Assembly: GCA_016839705.1 (NCBI GenBank)
Contig: JAEOTR010000014.1
Location: 1 to 64,000 of the forward strand
Length of the DNA: 64,000 nucleotides
Source: Promethearchaeota archaeon
GTDB taxonomy: Archaea > Asgardarchaeota > Lokiarchaeia > Sigyniarchaeales > SOKP01
Reading direction: 5' to 3'
Made by a program: the position numbers and the translations under genes. How positions within the stretch are numbered: position 1 is the first letter of the stretch; every line of letters begins with the position of its first letter. Shown piece by piece: positions 9,323-18,799 of the stretch. Under the pieces are notes generated by a model. It was not told the DNA's origin, did no database searches, and saw only the letters and a list, made by a program, of their open reading frames with translations.

Positions 9323-10801
9323 ATGATTTTTCAAGGCTTATTTAATATTTTGGATTTATACCTGAATGAGATAGATCTTTTCTATAATGCTATTCATCAG
9401 TATTTCCGTAGTACAATTAGTTCTTCATTTAACATTACATTAATAGAAGAAGATGAACTTGATAGTAAATTCGAGGATATTCTTAATCTAATTAAGCCTG
9501 AATTATTAGAATTAGGTTTAGAAAGTGTAGAAATAGAGAGTAAATTATCTGATCCTTTTGTGGAATTGAAAAAAGAAGGTTTTAAAAAAAGAATCAATGT
9601 TGTTGAACTATATCATGATAAAATTTTACCAATTATATATGAACTATTTTTTGAGAAGGTTGTAGATTATTTAGTTGGTGATAAAGTTGCACCACTCATG
9701 TTAAAATTAAAAGCTGAAGGATTCCTGCCAATTGAATTCATAATGGAATTAAGAAACTTAAAAGAATTGCTTTCTCTCTATCCTGAAAAAAGAGAAAATT
9801 TAAGGAAATATATTCATATCCAAGAAAGCATTATTAATAAATTGCAAGAAAACAAGGTTAACATAGAAAAACTGGAAGATATTAAAGAACCTGAGTTTAA
9901 ACTTCAACTTATTTATCTCATCTATAGAATTATACATTTTTTTAACCTTCAAGGGATGTTTGACTTTTCCCATATTAAAACCTATCTTAAGGAGAACGTT
10001 GATGATTGGCTTATCGACGTTCCGTTAATAACTCTGAAAAATCCAGATATCTACTTTTGTGGCATCTATTTAGCGAAACAATTAGGCGTAAAACTTGATA
10101 AAGAAAGAATTAGAAAATTCTTATTAGATTTAAGTGAGGAAGCTATAGATAGATATGTGTGTCCCATTGTCGAAGCCACCGATGGTGTATATTATTTTAT
10201 TAAATCAACAGAAATGACGAAAACGTTTCTGAGCATGGAACAAATAAGTAGATTAATTAAAACTGAAAAGGAGTTTTTTGAATCAAATTACTTACAAAAT
10301 CTGGAAACATCACAATTAGTTGTCATATTAAAAATGTATAGCCAATTAGGTGTTACCAAGATGGAAAGAGAAGTTAATGCTATTACGGAAGAAATAGAAA
10401 GGCGTGTTACTCCTGAAGGCATAAAACAGTTTCGAGATGGATTTGTTTCGTCAGAAGCGACGTATTATGTTTTGTTTAATCATTATATGAACAACACCCT
10501 TGAGAAATTAAAGGATTATGATATCTTAAGCAGTATCATTTCAAGGATTTACAGAAATTTAGAACTTTTAGATTTCTCAATAGACACAAATTATGATTTA
10601 ATAAGTGAAACTTTTTATTCATTAGAGAGTCTAAAATTGTTTAACTGTATTGAAACTAAAGAAATGATAATTCATTTAGCTAAATATTTATTTCCACAAG
10701 AGGTTGTTGAGAAGATTTCGATTAGTAAAGAAATTATCAGAGGTAACACGGAATTTAGGCATTTAAAGGTAGATAGAGTTACTGGAGAAACAATCTATTA
10801 A
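9323..10801 (+). CDS. Unknown all-helical protein with prenyltransferase-like alpha-alpha repeats
   Basis: This 492-residue soluble protein has no signal or membrane segment. The N-terminal half (1-210) is charged and helical. From about 225 the sequence has spaced helices with segments such as NPDIYFCGIYLAKQLG and GFVSSEATYYVLFNHYM, which look like the alpha-alpha toroid repeats of prenyltransferase beta subunits and related proteins. I do not see the zinc ligands (D, C and H in the expected order) needed for a working prenyltransferase, so an enzyme call is not justified. It stands alone with its own upstream region; the next gene begins about 110 bases later. It may be lineage-specific. 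Confidence 0.6.
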   Translation: MIFQGLFNILDLYLNEIDLFYNAIHQYFRSTISSSFNITLIEEDELDSKFEDILNLIKPELLELGLESVEIESKLSDPFVELKKEGFKKRINVVELYHDKILPIIYELFFEKVVDYLVGDKVAPLMLKLKAEGFLPIEFIMELRNLKELLSLYPEKRENLRKYIHIQESIINKLQENKVNIEKLEDIKEPEFKLQLIYLIYRIIHFFNLQGMFDFSHIKTYLKENVDDWLIDVPLITLKNPDIYFCGIYLAKQLGVKLDKERIRKFLLDLSEEAIDRYVCPIVEATDGVYYFIKSTEMTKTFLSMEQISRLIKTEKEFFESNYLQNLETSQLVVILKMYSQLGVTKMEREVNAITEEIERRVTPEGIKQFRDGFVSSEATYYVLFNHYMNNTLEKLKDYDILSSIISRIYRNLELLDFSIDTNYDLISETFYSLESLKLFNCIETKEMIIHLAKYLFPQEVVEKISISKEIIRGNTEFRHLKVDRVTGETIY

Positions 10802-10914
10802 GATTTTATCTCACTCCTTATCACTATTTGTTACATTTTTATAAATCTTAGTAACTAAAAATTATAAATTGAGTCTAAACATTACTAAGATAATAAAAGT
10901 AACTACTGATTTTG

Positions 10915-12393
10915 ATGGATTTTAAAGACTTTGAAATTATATATAAGGAGAATCGTGTTAAGATACTAGATAAATCAAAGATTGAATCTAATCTAAAAGA
11001 TATTATAGGTGCTCACAGTGTTTCCACTAAGGAAATAGATCTCCTAGCATATACTAGAGGTTCAACACTTATAGGCTTTAATTGGGATATAGAAGGTAAA
11101 ATTGCAAGCCTTCCCGATTTTATTACTTGGCCTGAAAGTGTAGAACAAATTAGTGAAATATTAAAGTTAGCAAATAAGGAGAGAATCCCGGTAATCCCTT
11201 ATGGTGAAGGTTCTGGTGTAGTTGGAGGTGCAATTCCTCTATATGGTGGAATTATCATAGATATGAAAAAATTCAACAAAGTTATTAAGATAAATGATAA
11301 AGATTTGACCGTTACAGCGGAAGCAGGTATTAATGGTATGAATTTAGAACGATATTTAAATGCAAGAGGATATACTTCTGGTCATATTCCTCAATCACTA
11401 TATATTTCCTCTTTAGGTGGTTGGATTGCACATCGAGCTGCAGGACAATTCAGTACTAAATATGGGAAAATTGAAGATATCGTTTTAGGAATGGAGTTAG
11501 TTTTACCACAAGGTGAAGTTATTAATTTCAAAACAATTGCAGGAGCATCAACAGGACCACAATTTGATAAATTATTCTTCGGAGCTGAAGGGACACTTGG
11601 TATCGTTACAAAAGCAACTTTAAAAATATGGCCTCTCCCTGAAAAAAAGAGCTTAATATCATATGCCTTTCCTACTATTGAGGATTCCTTTGAAGCTGTA
11701 AGAAAAATATTAAGAGAGAATATCTATCCTGCAGTAATCAGAATTTACGATAAATTTGAAACCGCACGACACTTCCCAGATATCGAAAAAGCAAAAGATA
11801 AGGTTATGGTTATTTTCATATGTGAGGGAAATTCAGAACTTGTTGAATTAGAAGACTCAATCACGAAAGAAAAGTGTGAAGCAAATATGGGTGTGACATG
11901 TGGAGATTCTCCGGTAAAACATTGGTTAGAAACAAGATTTCGAGTTACTGAAACTTCTTCAATGCCTCCTTACAAAATTGTATTTGATACTATTGAAATA
12001 GCTTCGTTATGGGATAATGCGGCGAATATCTATCATTTAGTATTAGAATCAATGAATAAATTTAAAGGAGTATTAATGATTACTGCCCACGTTTCTCATT
12101 TCTATCCAAATGGAGTAGGAATCTATTTTTCATTCGGTGGGGTACCTTCAAAGGGACAATCTGATTTAGAATTCTATCAAGATTGCTGGGATACCACTAT
12201 TAAAGCTGTGCTGGATGCAGGTGGTTCAATTGCTCATCATCATGGAATTGGTATCAATAGATCGCATTGGATGGATGAAGAATGGGGTAAAGCTATGGAC
12301 ACCCTAAGAAAAATAAAGAAAGTGCTTGATCCAAATAATGTTCTGAATCCAGGTAAAATTTATGTAAATACTTGGCAAAGGGGTGATAATTAA
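10915..12393 (+). CDS. FAD-binding oxidoreductase, AGPS/GlcD (VAO) family
   Basis: The PCMH-type FAD domain (about 45-235) contains PVIPYGEGSGVVGG. The segment GHIPQSLYISSLGGWI and the later STGPQFDKLFFGAEGTLGIV follow the pattern of alkyl-dihydroxyacetone-phosphate synthase (AGPS), rather than the NVAENAGG form of glycolate oxidase subunit GlcD. The C-terminal domain has the HHHGIG triplet seen in AGPS and ends with DPNNVLNPGKI, common to GlcD/D-lactate dehydrogenases. The next gene is a CCG Fe-S protein (gap zero), which argues for a dehydrogenase passing electrons on. The substrate is unknown: a hydroxy acid or a polyol phosphate. The ATG at 10915 is preferred over a TTG one codon upstream. 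Confidence 0.82.
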   Translation: MDFKDFEIIYKENRVKILDKSKIESNLKDIIGAHSVSTKEIDLLAYTRGSTLIGFNWDIEGKIASLPDFITWPESVEQISEILKLANKERIPVIPYGEGSGVVGGAIPLYGGIIIDMKKFNKVIKINDKDLTVTAEAGINGMNLERYLNARGYTSGHIPQSLYISSLGGWIAHRAAGQFSTKYGKIEDIVLGMELVLPQGEVINFKTIAGASTGPQFDKLFFGAEGTLGIVTKATLKIWPLPEKKSLISYAFPTIEDSFEAVRKILRENIYPAVIRIYDKFETARHFPDIEKAKDKVMVIFICEGNSELVELEDSITKEKCEANMGVTCGDSPVKHWLETRFRVTETSSMPPYKIVFDTIEIASLWDNAANIYHLVLESMNKFKGVLMITAHVSHFYPNGVGIYFSFGGVPSKGQSDLEFYQDCWDTTIKAVLDAGGSIAHHHGIGINRSHWMDEEWGKAMDTLRKIKKVLDPNNVLNPGKIYVNTWQRGDN

Positions 12394-13668
12394 GTGGGTA
12401 TCGAAGAAACCTTAAAAAAATATTCATGGATAGTACCTCTTCTTCAAAAAGCTGATAGGGAAACCAGGTCTATATTAATGAAGAATTTAAGGCAAAGAAA
12501 GAAGAATTTCTTTCCTGAAGGTGATTTCACTGCGGATATTGATAATTTGATAAAATGTATGCTATGTCCAAATATGTGTAGATTCGATTGTGGAAGTTTA
12601 ATAGCTGGAAATACTGAAAGTATGAGTCCTGCATACAAAGCAAGAATTGGTTATTATCTTTCTGTAGGAAAAATAGATCCTATTGACCCCGCTAACAAAG
12701 ATTTCATTGATTTAATGTATAAATGCTCAAATGAGGAAAATTGTAAGATATGGTGTCCATTTGACTTTTCGGTAGTGTCACTCCTTGAAACAGTTAGAGA
12801 TGATTTGACAAGTAAAGGATTAACGCCCGAATATTTACAATCACCGATTCTAAACTTAAAAAAGACGCAAACTATTGAAGATCATAACATATTTAAAACA
12901 TACAAGGAAAAAGGAATTAGGAATATTGAAACTGACGGGAATGATGAAATATATTACTATATTGGATGTGAAATGATGAAGTTTCCAGAAGTGGTGAAAG
13001 CTAACATTGAACTCCTACAAAAGGCAGGAATCAAATTTTCAACAAATTTAGAAAGAAAGATGTGTTGTAGTGGTCCGATGTTTAATATACGAGATCTTGA
13101 AACTGCTAAGGAATTCGCTGAAAAGAACAAACAATTAATCGAAAGTACTGGAGCAAATTTAGTGGTTTCGGATTGCCCAGGGTGTGTCCTGGCTCTAACC
13201 AAACGATATGAAAGTATTGATGTAAAAATAAATGTAAGAATTATTCACATTGTAGAATACATCACACAATTATTTGATGAGGGAAAATTATCCATCAACA
13301 AAGATATCCCAGATGAATATAAAAAACTCACAATTCATGATCCGTGTCTTATGGCAAGAAACCTTAATGATATTTCTTCTATAAGATCGATTCTTTATAA
13401 AATTCCAGGAATTGAGCTTATAGAACCTACTTATAATAAAGAATTAACTCATTGTTGTGGTTGGAGTGGTACTCTTCATTGGGCTGATAGATCTTTAGCG
13501 ATTCAGGAAGCACAAAACAGAATTAAAGAGTTAAAAGAAACGGGTGCAAATAATTTCGTTTCTGCATGTCCCTTATGTGAATTAGGCTTAAAATACGGAC
13601 TAACTGAAGACGATAACCCATATATAAAAATACTAGATTTATCCGAATTATTAATTAAAATATTGTAA
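12394..13668 (+). CDS. CCG-domain Fe-S oxidoreductase subunit (GlcF/GlpC/HdrD-like)
   Basis: An N-terminal ferredoxin-like part carries CMLCPNMCRFDCG (about 54-66) and a second cluster CSNEENCKIWCPF (about 111-123), enough ligands for two [4Fe-4S] clusters. Two cysteine-rich CCG domains follow, with CCSGPMF and DCPGC in the first and HDPC, CCGWSG and ACPLC in the second. Such proteins take electrons from a flavoprotein dehydrogenase and pass them to a quinone or to heterodisulfide-reductase-type partners. The GTG start touches the stop of the flavoprotein gene, so the two are almost surely one complex. There is no membrane anchor, so it would work in the cytosol or at the membrane face. Confidence 0.88.
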   Translation: MGIEETLKKYSWIVPLLQKADRETRSILMKNLRQRKKNFFPEGDFTADIDNLIKCMLCPNMCRFDCGSLIAGNTESMSPAYKARIGYYLSVGKIDPIDPANKDFIDLMYKCSNEENCKIWCPFDFSVVSLLETVRDDLTSKGLTPEYLQSPILNLKKTQTIEDHNIFKTYKEKGIRNIETDGNDEIYYYIGCEMMKFPEVVKANIELLQKAGIKFSTNLERKMCCSGPMFNIRDLETAKEFAEKNKQLIESTGANLVVSDCPGCVLALTKRYESIDVKINVRIIHIVEYITQLFDEGKLSINKDIPDEYKKLTIHDPCLMARNLNDISSIRSILYKIPGIELIEPTYNKELTHCCGWSGTLHWADRSLAIQEAQNRIKELKETGANNFVSACPLCELGLKYGLTEDDNPYIKILDLSELLIKIL

Positions 13669-13690
13669 CTAACAATTTAAAAGTGATTTA

Positions 13691-15151
13691 ATGAGTGATC
13701 TAATATGTGTGTTTGATATCGGAACAACTGGAGCGAGGACGATTGTTTTTGACATCAATGGAAAAGAAATTGCTCGAGATTATGAAGAATATCATATCCC
13801 TAAGCAAGCAATTGGCATTTCAGAGCAGGATCCTCGCATATGGTGGAATGCGATTAAAAAAACGTGTAATACAGTTTCCCAAAAAGTTAAGGTGAAGGAT
13901 ATTGTCGGTATTTCTGCTGCTTTTTTAAGACAAACCGTGACGTTTTTAGATGATAAAGGAGATTCCGTATATCCTGCATTAACATGGATGGATGAAAGGG
14001 AAGAATCAAGTGCAAAAGAATGGGTTGAGCAAGAGGGTGCGTTCAGAAGAGCAATGCCAAAAATCTTATGGATTAAACGAAATAAACCAGAAATATTTGA
14101 AAAAACATCAAAAATAGCATTTGTAGATACTTATATCTTGAATAAATTATGTGAAAAAATTGTAACAGATCCTACCAATGGATATTGGGGAATACTTAAT
14201 TTAGAAACGTTAAATTGGGATCAAGAGTTAGCAGAAGCATATGATGTTCCAATAGATTTATGGCCTGACATAAAATTCCCTGGAGAAATAATTGGTGAGC
14301 TAAGCGGTAAGGCCTCAAAAAATCTGAATTTACCAAATAATATACCAGTTATTATGGGTAGTGGAGATCAGCAATGTTCTGCTTTAGGATTGGGAGTTAT
14401 TGAAACAGGTCAAGCAAAAATAACTATGGGAACAGGAACTTTTGTTGATTGTGTTGCGGATAATCCCGTAAAACCTCCCGAAGGTATTCCTATATTTTCT
14501 ATTCCCACACCCATTAAGGGAAAATGGAATATTGAAGCTACGATGCCGGGAACGGGAACAGCAATGAAGTGGTTTAAAGATAATTTTTCTCAATTACAGA
14601 TCCAAGAGAGTATTGAGAAACAGATGAATGTTTATGATATGTTAGCAAATGAAGCATCATCTATTCCAGCGGGAAGTGAGGGGTTACTTGTACTTCCTTT
14701 ATATATGTTTAGAAAAGGAGCGATTCACGGTTTGGGATGGAATCACACGAAGGCACATTTGATTCGAGCAATTATGGAGTCTGCAGCTTTAAGTGCTCAA
14801 ATGTATCTCCAAATGATAGAAGCAATGGTGGGTTCAAAAGTCTCAGAAATTAAAGCAGATGGAGGTGCAATGAATAGCTCTATATGGGCACAAATTCTTG
14901 CTGATATAACTTCAAGAAAAATTTTATTACCAGAAGAAAAAGATGGTGCGGCTATGGGTGCCGCCATTTTAGGATTTTGTGGTACTAAAATTTATGGAAA
15001 TTTTGAAAAAGCGATTTCTAAAATGGTCAGATTTGTTGAAACAATAGAGCCTACAAAACAGAATGCGAGGACTTATAAGAAATTGAATAGAATTTTTATG
15101 CCACTCTTATTAGATCTATATAAAAAAAAAAGACTGACAAAAGATTTCTAA
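13691..15151 (+). CDS. FGGY-family carbohydrate/glycerol kinase
   Basis: This is an ATP-dependent kinase of the actin-like FGGY fold. Phosphate-1 motif FDIGTTGARTIVFD (8-21), sugar-binding WMDERE (near 100), GSGDQQCSALGLG and TMGTGTF in the hinge/second domain, and ADGGAMNSSIWAQILAD for adenosine binding are all present. The GDQQ tetrapeptide is as in glycerol kinases, while the overall length (486) and other motifs also suit xylulose- or gluconate-type kinases. It lies 22 bases after the Fe-S subunit, so kinase plus flavoprotein plus Fe-S protein probably form one pathway: phosphorylate a polyol, then oxidise it (inference). Confidence 0.85.
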   Translation: MSDLICVFDIGTTGARTIVFDINGKEIARDYEEYHIPKQAIGISEQDPRIWWNAIKKTCNTVSQKVKVKDIVGISAAFLRQTVTFLDDKGDSVYPALTWMDEREESSAKEWVEQEGAFRRAMPKILWIKRNKPEIFEKTSKIAFVDTYILNKLCEKIVTDPTNGYWGILNLETLNWDQELAEAYDVPIDLWPDIKFPGEIIGELSGKASKNLNLPNNIPVIMGSGDQQCSALGLGVIETGQAKITMGTGTFVDCVADNPVKPPEGIPIFSIPTPIKGKWNIEATMPGTGTAMKWFKDNFSQLQIQESIEKQMNVYDMLANEASSIPAGSEGLLVLPLYMFRKGAIHGLGWNHTKAHLIRAIMESAALSAQMYLQMIEAMVGSKVSEIKADGGAMNSSIWAQILADITSRKILLPEEKDGAAMGAAILGFCGTKIYGNFEKAISKMVRFVETIEPTKQNARTYKKLNRIFMPLLLDLYKKKRLTKDF

Positions 15152-15268
15152 TTCCTCCTTTATTTTTATAAATTTTCAATTATAATTAGGTTTACTTTTT
15201 TATTTAGAAAAGTATTTTTTGAATCTTTTATTTAAAAAATTATAAAATAGAATAATATCTTTGGTCAC

Positions 15269-16096
15269 ATGCCTTATTTTAAGAATCAAGAGGGTTATAA
15301 TCTATATTACGAAAACATCAACTCCGATTCAAAGAATTGTACCATCATTCTACTTCACGGATTCGCGTCATCTGCTTCATTCTTTAAATCACAAATAAAG
15401 ATATTGAAGAATAATTATCGTATACTTGCTTTTGATGCATTAGGGCATGGTAGGAGTGATCATCCGAAAGAAGTGAACCTTTCGAAAAATTTAAGGTATG
15501 ACATTATTAGAGATTTAGAAGATCTACTTAAACATTTAGATATTAATGAACAATATGGAATTATAGGTCATTCCCTTGTTGGAGGGATGATAGCTCAATT
15601 ATTTACTATGAAACATCCAGAAAAAATTAAATTCCTTATTTTAATGAATTCCGGATATATAATTATTGACAATGTAATTAGGAATATTTTCTATAATTTA
15701 CTCCCCTACGATATACGCATGAACTTTCTTGAAATCGTTGCCAATTCTATTGAGCATATTTTAGACAAAACTATACCATTTATAATTACAGCCCTATCAG
15801 ATTCTTTAGAAGGAATCAAATTAACTAAAGATGAACTATTCATGAAGATTGAAGAACAAATCTTTAATATGATAAATGAGATAAATGAGTTTGATCCTTC
15901 ACACATCAATTGTCCAACTCTAATTATTGGGGGAAGGTTAGACAATTTTGCTCCTGAACAAATGTCAGAAGAGCTACATAAAAAAATTCCTAATTCTATT
16001 TTAAAAATCATCGATATGGCAGGTCATTTTGCCCCAGCTCAAAGATCTGAGAAGGTTAATGAATACATTATGAGTTTTATTAAAAAATTAGTATAA
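15269..16096 (+). CDS. Alpha/beta-hydrolase fold protein
   Basis: This 275-residue cytosolic hydrolase has the oxyanion region LLHGFASS (28-35), a nucleophile elbow GHSLVGG with Ser102, an acid Asp225 in GGRLDNFAP and His253 in AGHFAP. The elbow carries an extra Val between GHSL and GG, so the strict G-x-S-x-G pattern is not met. Substrate is unknown; esterase, lactonase or C-C hydrolase are all possible. A Pro/AT-rich promoter region of 117 bases lies upstream and a TATA-like TTTATTTAAAA is visible about 35 bases before the ATG, which fits a short leader. Confidence 0.85.
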   Translation: MPYFKNQEGYNLYYENINSDSKNCTIILLHGFASSASFFKSQIKILKNNYRILAFDALGHGRSDHPKEVNLSKNLRYDIIRDLEDLLKHLDINEQYGIIGHSLVGGMIAQLFTMKHPEKIKFLILMNSGYIIIDNVIRNIFYNLLPYDIRMNFLEIVANSIEHILDKTIPFIITALSDSLEGIKLTKDELFMKIEEQIFNMINEINEFDPSHINCPTLIIGGRLDNFAPEQMSEELHKKIPNSILKIIDMAGHFAPAQRSEKVNEYIMSFIKKLV

Positions 16097-16243
16097 TCAT
16101 AAAATTGCTCTTAATATCACATCCTGGTTAGATTTACTCGTTATCTTTAAAGATATTATTAACATTTTAATATGTAGCTTATCAGAAATTTAAAGTGAAT
16201 AGTTCATATTAATAATTTAACAAATTTTTGGTTTTGACCTATA

Positions 16244-16609
16244 ATGAATTCAAACCATGATAACAATACTACAATATCATTTTTCAAAGAAGATGTAAAG
16301 ATTTTCGTTAAAGAACGGAATTGGGCTGAATATCATACACCGAAGAATTTAGTTCAAGCAATAAACTGTGAAGCAGGAGAGCTTTCTCAACTTTTACTTT
16401 TTAAAGATTATTCAAAGAAGAATATTGAGGATAATAAAGAACTATTTAATAGTATTTCTGATGAAATTGCTGACGTATTTATATATCTTATAAGTCTTAT
16501 TAATGCCTTAGATTTAGATCTTACACAAGCTTTCAAAAATAAAATGAAAAAAAACAAAAGTAAATATTCAACCAAAGAATTTAACAATGGGATTTATTAT
16601 AAAAAATAA
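16244..16609 (+). CDS. MazG-like nucleotide pyrophosphohydrolase
   Basis: This 121-residue protein carries the metal-binding helices of the all-alpha NTP pyrophosphatase superfamily: EAGEL with Glu43 and Glu46, and DEIADVF with Glu74 and Asp77. The size and the EAGELSQ/EIADVFIYL spacing fit the single-domain dCTPase/XTP3TPA-like group, which hydrolyses (d)NTPs to monophosphates and clears modified nucleotides. The nucleotide specificity cannot be read from the sequence. It starts 147 bases after the hydrolase gene and ends 18 bases before the D-aminoacylase gene, with which it may be cotranscribed. Confidence 0.83.
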   Translation: MNSNHDNNTTISFFKEDVKIFVKERNWAEYHTPKNLVQAINCEAGELSQLLLFKDYSKKNIEDNKELFNSISDEIADVFIYLISLINALDLDLTQAFKNKMKKNKSKYSTKEFNNGIYYKK

Positions 16610-16627
16610 CTCAAGATCGAATTTATA

Positions 16628-18235
16628 ATGAAAGAGAATCAATCTATTGTGAAACCGATTTTAATCAAAAAGGGTAATATAATTGATGGGACAGGTAATC
16701 CATGGTTTAGGGCGGATATAGAAATTACAGAGGGAATGATCACAAAAATATCTACGAATCTTAAAACTGAATTGGATAATACTATCGTTGTTGATGCGGA
16801 AGGCCTTGTAGTAAGCCCAGGATTTATCGACATTCACTCTCATGCTGATATATCTCTCCTCTATAATCAAAAATTAGAATGCCTAGCTCAACAAGGAATT
16901 ACAACTGTCGTTGTTGGTAACTGTGGCCTCTCTCATGCTCCACTAAATCCAGAAAAATATGAATATTTTAGAAAAGCTTATGAAATTAATGGAAAGCTTC
17001 CTTGGCACACATTCAAGGAATATTTAGATGTATTAGAAAACCTAGGTAGCTCTTTAAATATAATACCCTTAGTTGGATTTGGGATAATTCGTCGATCTGT
17101 TTTAGAAGATGCTATTCGATCTCCCTCAAAACAAGAGCTTAAACAAATGAAATCATATGTTGAAGAAGCGATGCAAGCTGGGGCGTATGGTATTTCTACA
17201 GGATTGATTTATCCTCCTCAATCAACTGCAGATACCCAAGAGATTATCGAATGTGCTAAAATCGCAGCGAAATATGGAGGATTATATGTTAGTCACATGA
17301 GAAATGAAGGAGAATACGTACTAGAAGCTATTAAAGAGCTGATTGAGATTGTAGAAAAATCAGGTTGTCGAAGTGGACAAATTTCGCATATTAAAGTTGC
17401 AGGAGCTTTAAATTGGGGTAAAAGTGTAGAAATGCTTCAATTGATTGAGGAAGCAAATGATCGAGGATTAATAATTCGGGCTGATCAATACCCATACAAA
17501 CGAGGAATGAATTCCTTGAAAGATTCTTTACCAGATTGGGCAAAGGTTGGAGGAAATGAAGAAATTATTAAAAAGTTGAAAGAATCTAAATCTAGAGAAA
17601 AAATAAAAGAAGATATGGAAGAAAGATTTAATAAATCCAAAATGTCATGGGATAAAATTTTTGTAGCTTCTCAAAGAACAGATAAATGGAGACATTTTGA
17701 AGGATTATCAATATCAGAGATTACCAAGATAAAACAATCTTCTAACGAATTTGATATATTTTGCGAAATTCTTGTTGACAATAATGCGAATGTGGAACAA
17801 ATTACTGAATATGGACATGAAGATGATCTTATAACATTGATGAAAAGTCGATATACTATGATTGGTACCGATGGTTGGTCAGTACCAATGGGATCTGGCA
17901 AACCCCATCCTAGATTTTATGGAACTTACCCAAGAATTCTCGGAAAATATGTTCGTAAGGAAAAGATTCTAACATTAGAACAAGCAATTAGGAAAATGAC
18001 TTCGTTTCCTGCTCAAACATTAGGATTACTAAATAGGGGTTTAATTCGAGAAGGGATGTGCGCAGATCTCGTAATTTTTGATCCGGATACGATTATTGAT
18101 AAAGCAACCTATACTGATCCTCATCAGTATCCTGATGGGATACATTATGTAATCATAAATGGGGAAATTGTTGTTAAAGATAAACAACATACAACAGTTA
18201 AACCAGGGAAGATATTAAGAAGGAATTCTCCTTAA
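16628..18235 (+). CDS. N-acyl-D-amino-acid deacylase (D-aminoacylase) family amidohydrolase
   Basis: This is a zinc amidohydrolase that releases D-amino acids from N-acyl forms, or a close relative acting on other N-acyl or cyclic amides. All metal-site residues known in D-aminoacylase have counterparts: His70 and His72 (DIHSHAD), Cys99 (GNCGLSH), His223 (YVSHMRNEG), His254 (ISHIKVAG) and Asp415 (GTDGW). The length of 535 is slightly above the usual ~480-500. The C-terminal beta-sandwich part holds GMCADLVIFDPDTI. It follows the MazG-like gene by 18 bases. The family call is strong and the substrate is an inference. Confidence 0.88.
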   Translation: MKENQSIVKPILIKKGNIIDGTGNPWFRADIEITEGMITKISTNLKTELDNTIVVDAEGLVVSPGFIDIHSHADISLLYNQKLECLAQQGITTVVVGNCGLSHAPLNPEKYEYFRKAYEINGKLPWHTFKEYLDVLENLGSSLNIIPLVGFGIIRRSVLEDAIRSPSKQELKQMKSYVEEAMQAGAYGISTGLIYPPQSTADTQEIIECAKIAAKYGGLYVSHMRNEGEYVLEAIKELIEIVEKSGCRSGQISHIKVAGALNWGKSVEMLQLIEEANDRGLIIRADQYPYKRGMNSLKDSLPDWAKVGGNEEIIKKLKESKSREKIKEDMEERFNKSKMSWDKIFVASQRTDKWRHFEGLSISEITKIKQSSNEFDIFCEILVDNNANVEQITEYGHEDDLITLMKSRYTMIGTDGWSVPMGSGKPHPRFYGTYPRILGKYVRKEKILTLEQAIRKMTSFPAQTLGLLNRGLIREGMCADLVIFDPDTIIDKATYTDPHQYPDGIHYVIINGEIVVKDKQHTTVKPGKILRRNSP

Positions 18236-18271
18236 ATTAAATTATAAAAAATTAAAATTGAGGATTTTGAT

Positions 18272-18736
18272 ATGACTGAAATAAATAAAGCTTTATTGGC
18301 ACCCTGTGGTCTTTATTGTGGTGTATGTGCTATTTATATTGCCCATCGAGATAATAATTTAAAATTCAAAGATAGATTGGTTAATGTATATAAACCATTT
18401 TCAGAATCGATTGATGATATTCAGTGTACAGGTTGTCTTTCAGATGGAATTATATTTGGTTATTGTAAATCTTGCCCGATTAAAAGCTGTGTTAAAGAAA
18501 AGGATTTGGATGGTTGTTATCAATGTAGTGATTGGCCTTGTACATTGATTCAAAATTTTCCGATTCCAGTAGGCAAAAAGGTAATTATGAGAGCTATTCC
18601 TGAATGGAGAGAATTAGGTACTGAGAAATGGGTTGAAAGCGAAGAAAAAAGATATAAATGTCCCGATTGTGGCAATATTTTATTCCGTGGGACAAAAAGA
18701 TGCAATAAGTGTAAGATTCCTGTTGATGTAGATTGA
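18272..18736 (+). CDS. DUF3795-type cysteine-rich protein with C-terminal zinc ribbon
   Basis: This 154-residue protein begins LLAPCGLYCGVC, the hallmark of the DUF3795 family, followed by more paired cysteines (CTGC, YCKSCPIKSC, GCYQCSDWPC). A separate zinc ribbon closes the protein (CPDCGN and CNKCKIP). Function of the family is unknown; metal or cluster binding is evident from about 15 cysteines. It lies 36 bases downstream of the D-aminoacylase gene. Nothing in the context shows a partner. Confidence 0.85.
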   Translation: MTEINKALLAPCGLYCGVCAIYIAHRDNNLKFKDRLVNVYKPFSESIDDIQCTGCLSDGIIFGYCKSCPIKSCVKEKDLDGCYQCSDWPCTLIQNFPIPVGKKVIMRAIPEWRELGTEKWVESEEKRYKCPDCGNILFRGTKRCNKCKIPVDVD

Positions 18737-18799
18737 GACATTCAATATTATTTTATTAATAAAAATCTTTTTTAAGATTTTATTACCTATAATTAAATC

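Noticed and set aside
9323-10801. Protein prenyltransferase or terpene cyclase enzyme
   Set aside because: The alpha-alpha repeat look is there, but the zinc ligands and DxD/QW-type motifs are not seen.
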